Shown here: positions 26,006 through 33,566 of the stretch, piece after piece
Position numbering within the stretch: position 1 is the first letter of the stretch
Layout of the letters: every line of letters begins with the position of its first letter
Assembly: GCF_035599575.1 (NCBI RefSeq)
Contig: NZ_CP141179.1
Coordinates: 2,046,001 to 2,110,000, forward strand
Reading direction: 5' to 3'
Origin: Roseovarius sp. Pro17
Lineage (GTDB): Bacteria > Pseudomonadota > Alphaproteobacteria > Rhodobacterales > Rhodobacteraceae
Length of the DNA: 64,000 nucleotides
Translations under genes and position numbers: made by a program
The notes under the pieces: model-generated
What the model saw: only the letters and a program-made list of their open reading frames with translations
Database searches by the model: none
Told to the model about the DNA's origin: nothing

Positions 26006-26782
26006 TCACGCAAAGCCATCCCCTTCGAGCTGCGACCGATAGCGATCAAGAGACACGCTATCCCTGTCCCGAACCAGATCCAAGACGGTCCTGCCGCCAA
26101 ACGCATCGTCCTTCGCGAGCAGAGCATCGAGGATCGCCCAAGGGTCGTCATCCTTATGCGCGCCCAGCACACTCTCCATCAGCGGGTCGACAGCGCCGTC
26201 TGTGAACTGAAGCGCGGGGTAAAACCAATCGGAGGCGATCATCACGGCGAGCAAGCGGCCAGACTTGCGGCGCTTGTCGATGGCTTGGCGCCGCACACCA
26301 AGCAGTTCCTCCACCTGACTGCTGGCAAGCATCTCGCCGGCGGCACTCTTGAGGGCGCGGCGGTGCGCAATGGCGCGGGCGACGGGAGCGGCGAGCGGGT
26401 CCAGCTCGGTTACCGCGTCTGAGAACTGCACGCCGCTGACAAAGCGGGCCAGAGCGCCAAGGTCTGTGGCGGAGACTAGCGAGGACATCAAGGCATCCGT
26501 GGATGCGTCACGGAGCGCGTCTTGCGTCGCCCGGAACATCCGCAGCGCAACGGCGCGACGCAGATCATCAAGATCCTTCTCTCCGAAAAAGGACCATTTC
26601 GGGCTGCCGTCCCGTCCGGGTAAGGCGCCATCCCACGAAGTCGTGAAGGAGCCGTCGAACAGCTCCTCCGGGGCGTCGTCTACGATGCGGTCGATCATCG
26701 CCTTCAGGCGATCTGCCAGCACTTTTCTACCGGCCTGAGGATTGTCGGCTTCGGGGTCCGGATCAGATATCGCATTATCCAT
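26006..26782 (-). CDS. Xre/MbcA/ParS-like regulator with long N-terminus
   Basis: A 258-aa protein. The C-terminal 110 residues resemble the MbcA/ParS/Xre antitoxin family: EMLASSQVEELLGVRRQAIDK, then SGRLLAVMIASDWFYPALQF, WAILDALLAKDDAFGGRTVLD and a final acidic helix. The first 140 residues are helical, acidic and unassigned. The ATG follows an aaaggcgga ribosome-binding site. In this family the C-terminal part usually neutralises a RES-domain toxin; no RES gene is adjacent. It lies between the AAA operon and the second metallophosphoesterase, all on the minus strand. It may control that block. Confidence 0.6.
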   Translation of the reverse strand: MDNAISDPDPEADNPQAGRKVLADRLKAMIDRIVDDAPEELFDGSFTTSWDGALPGRDGSPKWSFFGEKDLDDLRRAVALRMFRATQDALRDASTDALMSSLVSATDLGALARFVSGVQFSDAVTELDPLAAPVARAIAHRRALKSAAGEMLASSQVEELLGVRRQAIDKRRKSGRLLAVMIASDWFYPALQFTDGAVDPLMESVLGAHKDDDPWAILDALLAKDDAFGGRTVLDLVRDRDSVSLDRYRSQLEGDGFA

Positions 26783-26905
26783 CTCGTCCGCCTTTAATTG
26801 CTATCATACGGATATACAAAATAGCGTCTCTAAGCAACCTTGAGTTATCCGATCCGCTATTTCGGACAAGCTCAGAAATGACTGACAGCCAGACCAGCGA
26901 TCATG

Positions 26906-27787
26906 TCATGCTTCCCAGAAGCATATTTCGGCCAGACGGCTGCTGCCGGGCACTTGTGTCTCTCCGGGGTAACCCAGCGACACGTTGCGGATGTCGGTTG
27001 CCCCCACCCGAGCGCGCAGGCGGCGATGGGAATGGCCAAAAAACCATGCCTCGGGATGGAAGCACTGGATCACATCACTCAGATCGGAATGAAACGCCGC
27101 CGTCAGCGCATCCATCTCACCCGCCGCAGCAGGGTGCGGGCCATGATGCGTGACGACCACGGTCCGACCCGCCTCCCCCGCGAAATGCGGCGCGCCGAGC
27201 GCAGACTCGAGCCAGCACCTGTGATCGCGGTGAACGGCCAGCGTATCATCGGGCGTGATCGGCACCCTGCGTCGCGGCTCGACGACCTCGGCGGACAAGG
27301 GCGCCTGCTCGGGGTCCGCTTTCATGATACGGTGGTAATCCTGCATTGCCCTCTGGGCGACCCTCTTCGACAGATCCGCATAGCCGGACAGTTCGAAATC
27401 CGTCCAGAGGGTGCAGCAAAGGAACCGGGTATTCCCATGCCGCAGCTCGCGCGTCTGAATGAATGTCGCCCCAGCCTCGCGTGCGTGGCGCTCAAGCGCG
27501 TCATCGCCATTTAGCTCATGCATGTAATAGTCGTGATTGCCGGGCAGGATATACACGTTATCGATGGTCAGGCGCCGCTTCAGCGCGGCCACCGCCGCCT
27601 GCCAAGCATGCGGCGGTCCATTCGCCAGATCGCCGGCGATGATCAGCGCGTCCAGACCGCAAGCGAGCTCATTCTCCAGGCCGTGCGCATCGATCGGAGT
27701 GGTCCCGATCCGCGCGTAGCTGTCCCAGTGCAGATCGGCGAGAACCGCGATGCGGCCGGTGCGGTAGGGGATGACAACAGGGATCAT
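26906..27787 (-). CDS. Calcineurin-like metallophosphoesterase, paralogue 2
   Basis: A 293-aa protein with the metallophosphoesterase blocks ADLHWDSY, IIAGDLANG, ILPGNHDYYMH, VVTHHGPHP and FGHSHRRL. It is clearly a paralogue of the protein at 22758, sharing the order and the signature tracts RFLCCTLWTDF and IRNVSLGYP. It carries about 28 extra residues, mostly in the middle (YHRIMKADPEQAPLSAE). Substrate unknown. The pair may act on different phosphodiesters or form a heteromer. Confidence 0.87.
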   Translation of the reverse strand: MIPVVIPYRTGRIAVLADLHWDSYARIGTTPIDAHGLENELACGLDALIIAGDLANGPPHAWQAAVAALKRRLTIDNVYILPGNHDYYMHELNGDDALERHAREAGATFIQTRELRHGNTRFLCCTLWTDFELSGYADLSKRVAQRAMQDYHRIMKADPEQAPLSAEVVEPRRRVPITPDDTLAVHRDHRCWLESALGAPHFAGEAGRTVVVTHHGPHPAAAGEMDALTAAFHSDLSDVIQCFHPEAWFFGHSHRRLRARVGATDIRNVSLGYPGETQVPGSSRLAEICFWEA

Positions 27788-27957
27788 GGCAACCTAGATT
27801 TCAAGGATAGGGACATCACAGCGTCTATACTGAATGCCCAGTTTTTTTGGCAGTGTCCGCAAATCACGTTGGTCGATCCGAAACACCTGTTCGATGGGGC
27901 TTGAGTTCCGTCTGAATGCGGTATATTTTGACGGTATTATAATGGAGCATTCTTAGT

Positions 27958-28212
27958 ATGACAGCCGCAACCAAGCGCAAGACCTCCCTGTCGCTTGATG
28001 CCGAGGCGCTTGACCGCGCAAGAGACCTTGGGATCAACGTCTCCGCTGTGGCCGACGCAGCGCTCATTCAGGCCGTTGCCGAATCTCGTCGCAAGAAATG
28101 GCTCGCCGAAAACGCAAATGCATTCGCAGCCCAATCGGACTGGCATAAGCGCCATGGGCATCCGCTGGCCGACATCATTACCGCGCCCGGAGGGTCTTCA
28201 TGGAACAATTGA
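27958..28212 (+). CDS. ccdA: CcdA-type antitoxin
   Basis: An 84-aa antitoxin. The N-terminal ribbon-helix-helix tract KRKTSLSLDAEALDRARDLGI binds DNA, and the C-terminal tail ending FAAQSDWHKRHGHPLAD is the flexible part that neutralises CcdB. It overlaps ccdB by 13 bases, as expected for a coupled pair with antitoxin first. A ggagc ribosome-binding site precedes the ATG. CcdAB pairs stabilise plasmids or genomic islands by protecting DNA gyrase from CcdB. Confidence 0.9.
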   Translation: MTAATKRKTSLSLDAEALDRARDLGINVSAVADAALIQAVAESRRKKWLAENANAFAAQSDWHKRHGHPLADIITAPGGSSWNN

Positions 28213-28490
28213 CCCGCTTTGATGTTGCGGAATACAGTGGCGTTTCCATGGTCGTCGTCGAAAGCAACCTTCTGCCGCCCGATCCTTCGGTAGTCGTCAT
28301 CCCGCTTGTATCCGACTACCCGGCGGTGCAACATCTGAACCCCGAACTTCAGCATGACGGCAGGCGCCTGATCCTTGCGACGCGACTGATTACGGCTGTG
28401 CGGCGGTCGAGTTTGCACCGCACCGGGAGTGTTGCGGGTCAGGGAGATCTGATCACCCGGGCTGTAGATGTCCTGATGGCGGGCGTTTAG
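28200..28490 (+). CDS. ccdB: CcdB-type gyrase toxin
   Basis: A 96-aa toxin of the CcdB/MazF-like fold: VVVESNLLPPDPSVVVIPL, LNPELQHDGRRLILATRL and a C-terminal helix GDLITRAVDVLMAGV. The canonical C-terminal Trp-Gly-Ile of F-plasmid CcdB, which contacts gyrase, is replaced by Ala-Gly-Val, as in some chromosomal CcdB homologues. Activity against gyrase is therefore not assured. It is translationally coupled to ccdA. Confidence 0.88.
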   Translation: MEQLTRFDVAEYSGVSMVVVESNLLPPDPSVVVIPLVSDYPAVQHLNPELQHDGRRLILATRLITAVRRSSLHRTGSVAGQGDLITRAVDVLMAGV

Positions 28491-28548
28491 GTCGCATGAC
28501 CAACGCGATTTGCAGACATGACCATTTTTTGGCCCCCCCGCATAGTGT

Positions 28549-29600
28549 TCACTCCTTCTGATCTGGAAACAGCCCCGGCATCCATCGCCCTGCATGCTTG
28601 GCTGCAAACGCCAGGCGAAGCGGCGCGCGCGTGCTCTCTGAGGACAGGGCTCCCACACCGATGAGCGCAGACGTAATGCGCCGTGCTGTGCGGTCGCTTG
28701 CGCCAAGAATGGTCTCCACCTCGCCGCGGTCGAGATATCCTTGATAGAGAACAGCTTTGAGCACGACGCCTGATCTGGGCGGTAAGGCTCCCGCGCGGAT
28801 TTCCTCTTCCGCCCAGATCAGGATGCGATCACGCAGCCGATCTGGCCGCATAAGGCTTTCCATGAACGCCACCTGGTCGACGCCTGATCTGGGCGGTAAG
28901 GCTCCCGCGCGGATTTCCTCTTCCGCCCAGATCAGGATGCGATCACGCAGCCGATCTGGCCGCATAAGGCTTTCCATGAACGCCACCTGGTCGATGCAGG
29001 TTCGCAGGAAAAACTCTGTGAAGGAGGTCAGCGCTGCTTCGCTGAGGGTGCCGCGTCCGTCCCGATCCCCACGGCGCGGGCCGTCACAGGCGGCAAGGTG
29101 TTCTTTGTAAGCCGCCTCCTGCCGTGCCAGTCCACGCGCGACTGACCAGAGGCCGCGTGTGTCTAGCGCCCTGCGCAGCATGGCGTAAGACACGAGCCGC
29201 ACGACCCTACCGTTTCCGTCGAGAAACGGATGCACCCAGAGAATCCGGTGATGGGCGCAAGCCGCTGCAAGGATCGCCTCAATACGGCCAGGCATGCTGT
29301 AAGCCTTGTGTATCCGTTCGAGAAAGCGCGGCACTGCGCCGGGACTGATGGCCTCGTGATGTCCGACCTTGACGTAACCCGTGCGAATTTTACCAGGCAC
29401 AACCGGAAGCCGCTCGCCTGTCTTCGGGTTCTCGACGAACAGAAGCTCCGGGGGGAAGCAAATCACAGAAACGGCGATGCAGATCTATGATTGATGCCGG
29501 AGCGGACGGCGCCTCCACCATGCCGTCTTCGTCGATCCATTTCTGGACGGCGACATGCGCCTTGGCCTCAAGCTGAAGGTTCCGCGTTTTCGGCTCAGAG
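28549..29600 (-). pseudogene. Fic family protein: N-terminally truncated, frameshifted, internally duplicated
   Basis: The Fic catalytic motif is intact in HPFLDGNGRVVR, which would transfer AMP or another group to a target hydroxyl. Three lesions are seen. First, the N-terminal roughly 100 residues are missing, replaced by an IS21 istB tail at 29601. Second, six G residues (plus strand 29450-29455) shift the frame; with one fewer, LLPPELLFVENPK reads continuously from the upstream frame (LEAKAHVAVQKWIDEDG). Third, a 38-residue segment beginning VDQVAFMESLMRPDRLR is duplicated exactly. A 305-aa protein could still start inside. The C-terminal winged helix (GEVETILGASDRTARRIT) is present. Confidence 0.82.
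28765..28992 (-). repeat. Perfect 114-bp tandem duplication in the Fic gene
   Basis: Units 28765-28878 and 28879-28992 are identical over 114 bases (38 codons), so the frame is kept. Perfect identity points to a recent or actively gained-and-lost duplication. The unit encodes the helical linker between the Fic core and the winged helix. Confidence 0.95.
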
Positions 29601-29851
29601 CGCCTCACGGGCGCCATTCTGGACCGCCTGACCCATCACGTACATATCCTCGAAATGAACGGCGAGAGCTTCCGTTTGCGCGAGAGCCGAAAAGCCAAAA
29701 CCTGAAGACCATAAACCCGGAATCAGAAGGGCTGGCCTACGGCCAGCGCGCCTTGGCACGCGTCAGCTATATGACAAGCACGCGCGCCAAGGCGCGGCTA
29801 ACTCCCAACCAAACTGTCCAATTTTACACCGGGAAACTGACCCTTTTTGCG
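29601..29851 (+). mobile_element. istB: IS21 family remnant (istB 3' end plus terminal region)
   Basis: Plus-strand codons 29607-29705 read GAILDRLTHHVHILEMNGES, the conserved C-terminus of the IstB helper ATPase, and end in TGA. Downstream, the tract ccaattttacaccgggaaactga is typical of IS21-type ends in this group. The 5' part of the element (istA and most of istB) is missing. The remnant joins the truncated Fic gene to the truncated aminotransferase. Confidence 0.8.
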
Positions 29852-29853
29852 CC

Positions 29854-30840
29854 GGGATTGACAGTGCCAAGGTGCTGGGTAGTTCGATCGAGCATCCCGC
29901 CAGCCGTAGTGCAGCGCGCCGCTGGGCCGATATCGCCGGGCGCACCTATGTGAACGTGCCGCATGATGATGCGACCGGGCGGGTCACGGCGGCGGATTAC
30001 ACCCGGTGGATGACACCGGATGTGGCAGTGGCCACGATCCTGCACGCCTCGCCGGTCACTGGCATCGGTATGGATGTGGCGGCAATCTCGGCCGCGATCC
30101 GCGCGGTGGCGCCGGATTGCCTTATCATCGTCGACGGGATCCAGCACGCGGCCCATGGCCAGATGGATCTGGACGCCTATGACGTGGATGGATACGCGAT
30201 TTCGCCCTACAAGATGTTCTCGCGCCACGGCTTCGGCATCGCGTGGATCTCAGACCGGCTGAGCGCGTTGCCGCATGACATGTTGATCAATGCGCCAGCC
30301 ACCGGATGGGAACTGGGCACCCGTGACACCGGCGCCTATGCCACGCTCTCGGATGTCGTCGATTATTTCGATTGGCTGGGCGGCGAGGTCTCGACCGAGA
30401 CCGATCCGCGCGCCCGGATCGAGGCCGCCGGTCGCGCCATCAATAGCTATGAAACCCATCTGACCGATGCGATGATCAACGGCACTGGCAATCTACCGGG
30501 ACTGCGCGAGATGGAGCATGTGACCATCTTGGCCGGGGCCGACAACCCGGCGCGCGAAGGGCTGGTTTCGATCATGGTCGAGGGCAAGCCTTCGTCCGAG
30601 GTGGTGACGCGTTTGAACAATCAGGGCATCCGTACTCACACGCGCAAGGCTGACCACTATAGCGGCAACGTGCTAGTCCCCTTGGGCCTGTCAGACTGCA
30701 TCCGTATTTCACTGTGTCACTACAATACCGAACAGGAAGTGGCGCAGTTGCTGGCGGCGCTGCGCGAGATTGGCAAGGACGGCTGGGGGCGGCGCGTCCG
30801 ATCGGATTTGGTCGTTGACGGTTCGATGGGTCGTCGCAAA
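29854..30840 (+). pseudogene. Class V aminotransferase (cysteine desulfurase-like), 5'-truncated
   Basis: The frame begins abruptly at the IS21 end (IDSAKVLGSSIEHPAS) and lacks the N-terminal third of the family. It retains the cofactor-binding tract DCLIIVDGIQHAAHGQMDLD and the PLP lysine in AISPYKMFSRHG. The C-terminal domain ends near LLAALREIG. The frame has no stop there and runs on through junk (GWGRRVRSDLVVDG) into the WYL regulator frame, creating an apparent fusion. With the 5' third gone, activity is unlikely. Confidence 0.8.
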
Positions 30841-30867
30841 GGTGGCGGTGCATTTCCTGGAGGATTC

Positions 30868-31850
30868 ATGCGTTACGCCCGTCAAGAAGATCTGCAGAAA
30901 CTGGCGCTGTTAATGCAGGGGTCGGCCGAGGGAATATCCCTTGCCGATGTCGAACGAGAATTCGACGTATCCCGACGTACAGCAGAACGCATGCGCGATG
31001 CCGTACGCAACGCATACCCTCAGATCGAGGAGCTTTCCGCCGAAGGTGGCCGGAAATACTGGCCTTTTCCGCCGGGCTCATTGGGTCGTATGGTTGAGCC
31101 GACGCTCGACGAGCTGACCGCTGGGCATCGTGCAGCTGCAATTGCCCGCCGCGAAGGGGATGAGGTTACCGCAGATGTGCTCGAACGCCTATTGTCCAAG
31201 GTGCAGGCCATGTTCCGTGAGGGCCGCCGCCGCATTATGGCCGCCGACCTTGAGGCACAATTGATGGCTGACGGCGTCGCCTTTGGCCCGGACCGCGCGA
31301 GAAGATTGCTCCTGACATCCTTTCCGCGTTGCGCGAGGCGATCCTCGCAGGGGTGATGATTTCCTCTGACCATCGTGCCCGCGGCACCACGAAACTTTCG
31401 CGTAATACCCGTCTGGGCCCGATCGCGATGCTGTTTGGGCAAGGGCGCCAGTATTTGCTGGCTTGGAGCGAGTATCAGGACGATCTGCGTCTGTTTGCTC
31501 TTGCTGGGTTCGAGCGGGTTTCGTTGGAAGGCGATGTTTACCCTCGCCCCGAGGGGTTCGATCTGCAGGGTTGGCTGTCAGAGAGCTTTGGCATCTGGCG
31601 CGAACAACCCCAGGACGTCGAATGGCGGTTCCTGCCAGAAGTGGCGGATGAAGCGGCGGGATATGTGTTTCATCCGAAACAGCAGATGGAGCGTCTGGAA
31701 GATGGTTCGCTGATGGTGCGTTTCCGTGCGGGAGGAAAGCAGGAAATGGAATGGTATCTCGCGAGATGGGGGGACATGGTCCAGACACGTTACTTGACTA
31801 CCTCGCTAAACTTCGACTCCGATACGACCGAAAATGACGTAAGCGGATAA
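30868..31850 (+). pseudogene. WYL-domain transcriptional regulator, frameshifted
   Basis: The gene starts at ATG 30868 after a ggagg ribosome-binding site. Its N-terminal helix-turn-helix (DVEREFDVSRRTAERMRDA) is followed by a WYL-type domain (RQYLLAWSEYQDDLRLFAL) and a C-terminal domain ending in MEWYLARWGDMV. The first 145 codons and the last part are in different frames. An extra cg in the run cgcgcg near 31297-31302 explains it, since the corrected frame reads IAPDILSALREAILAGV. WYL regulators often sit beside phage-defence genes and sense nucleic acid or nucleotides. The phosphatase-hydrolase gene starts 10 bp downstream, so this is the natural local regulator. Confidence 0.8.
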
Positions 31851-31859
31851 TAGTGTTAA

Positions 31860-33455
31860 GTGGAATCGACAGAAAAGGAACACCGCTTGCCTCGAAACAG
31901 CACAACCCATCCACTTCGCATCGATAGCCAGCCCATCAGCAACGGTTTGCTCGGACTCACGCTTTGCCCAGGCAAAAAGGGCGACAGCGTCTTTGGCGGG
32001 GCTTGGGACAGAGATCTGGAAGTCGATCTTGATGTGATCAAGGCCTGGGGTGCGCATGCCGTTCTGAGCCTGATTGAAGATCATGAGTTTGACTTGCTTT
32101 CGGTGTCAGGGCTTGGCGACTCCGCAAAGTCGCGGGGCATGGACTGGTATCACTTCCCGATTCGGGATGTGGATGTGCCGACGCCCGAGGCCATGCAGAA
32201 GTGGCGGCATTTGTCGCCACGTCTTCACCAAACTTTGGAAAACGGCGGCCGTGTGCTGGTCCATTGCCGAGGCGGGCTTGGCCGCGCCGGCACGGTTGCG
32301 GCCCTTCTGCTCGTCGAGCGGGGGCATTCAGCGAGCGAAGCTATGAAGATTGTGCGCGCCGCGCGGCCGGGGGCGATAGAGACCCCGGTGCAGGAACGTT
32401 TGGTAGCATCCCATGGCCGACATGACGGATTGCGGCCTATCCAGCTGCATGCCAGTCTTCTCGGTGGCGCCATTGGCGACAGCCTCGGTGCTGAGATCGA
32501 GTTCCTCTCTCTCGCGGAAATCCGCCGTCGCCACCCCGGCGGTATCACGGACCTGCCTCCACATATGGGGCTGCGCGGTGCCATTACCGACGACACTCAA
32601 ATGACGCTGTTCACGGCCGAGGGGATCATCCGCGCGCTCATTCGCAGTGAGTTGCAAGGCATCTGCCACCCGCCATCTGTGATTCATCATGCGCTTTTGC
32701 GCTGGTACAAAACCCAAGGCGGCAAACCGAAAGTTCAAACAGATGATGTGGGCCTGATCGAAGATCCACGACTTCGGGTTTGCCGCGCGCCGGGCAATAC
32801 CTGCCTTTCCTCGCTGGGTGCGAGCGCGCATTTTGGTGACTTGGCGCGAAACAACAGTAAGGGATGCGGCACCATCATGCGCGTCGCACCGATCGCGTTG
32901 ATGTTTCCACGCGATCAGGTGCGCAGGATGGCGATTGAGACATCCGCACTGACGCATGGCCACGTGACAGGTCAGCTTGCGGCCGCTGCATGGGCAGAAA
33001 TGCTTGCTGATGTGGCCGCAGGTGCAGGTCTTGAGGAAAGTGCAACCCGCACCGCGGAGATTTATGCGCAACTGGAGGGGGGCGAGGAAACTGTGCGGGC
33101 AATTAATGCCGCACTTGCCGCGCCGCGTGACGGTGCAGGTGAAACTGTCGAGTCCCTTGGTGGTGGCTGGACGGCAGAAGAGGCCCTGTCGATAGCCCTC
33201 TATGCCTGCCTAACTGGTAATTTCTTTGAAGAGGCTCTTGCGATTGCGGTCACGCATGGTGGGGATAGTGATTCAACGGGTGCGATTGCCGGCAACATGC
33301 TGGGTTTGCTCGATCCCGCAGCCGTGCTTCGACACAGATGGGCTGAGATCGTTGAAGGTTCGGATCTCGTCACTCGGCTGGTTCGTGATTTCCGTCGCCT
33401 TTCTTCCGACATCGATGCCGCAGAAGAACTCTTCCAATACTACCCGGGCGGATAG
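31860..33455 (+). CDS. Dual-specificity phosphatase fused to ADP-ribosylglycohydrolase
   Basis: A 531-aa two-domain protein. Residues about 25-180 form a cysteine phosphatase with the P-loop VHCRGGLGRAGT (catalytic Cys near 136) and a general-acid-like tract FPIRDVDVPTPE. Residues about 190-525 form a DraG/ADP-ribosylglycohydrolase domain: GGAIGDSLGAEIEF, the metal-binding TDDTQMTLFTAEG near 243 and GGDSDSTGAIAGNMLG near 469. Together they could remove phosphate and ADP-ribose marks from protein or nucleic acid. The start is GTG 31860 with a weak ribosome-binding site. It sits between a WYL regulator and a nuclease-helicase operon, which suggests signalling or self-protection in that system. 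Confidence 0.88.
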   Translation: MESTEKEHRLPRNSTTHPLRIDSQPISNGLLGLTLCPGKKGDSVFGGAWDRDLEVDLDVIKAWGAHAVLSLIEDHEFDLLSVSGLGDSAKSRGMDWYHFPIRDVDVPTPEAMQKWRHLSPRLHQTLENGGRVLVHCRGGLGRAGTVAALLLVERGHSASEAMKIVRAARPGAIETPVQERLVASHGRHDGLRPIQLHASLLGGAIGDSLGAEIEFLSLAEIRRRHPGGITDLPPHMGLRGAITDDTQMTLFTAEGIIRALIRSELQGICHPPSVIHHALLRWYKTQGGKPKVQTDDVGLIEDPRLRVCRAPGNTCLSSLGASAHFGDLARNNSKGCGTIMRVAPIALMFPRDQVRRMAIETSALTHGHVTGQLAAAAWAEMLADVAAGAGLEESATRTAEIYAQLEGGEETVRAINAALAAPRDGAGETVESLGGGWTAEEALSIALYACLTGNFFEEALAIAVTHGGDSDSTGAIAGNMLGLLDPAAVLRHRWAEIVEGSDLVTRLVRDFRRLSSDIDAAEELFQYYPGG

Positions 33456-33566
33456 AAACAGCTATTGCTGCAATTGCTGAATTATAAACCGCAAAAGCCA
33501 TATAGATCATTGATTTAGACTGGCTGCTCAATACACTGCGCTATTAGCGTTATTTACAGGCAAACA

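Noticed and set aside
29872..31356. A genuine aminotransferase-WYL fusion protein of 494 aa
   Set aside because: The aminotransferase lacks its N-terminus, junk residues lie between the parts, and the WYL gene has its own ribosome-binding site and is frameshifted downstream.
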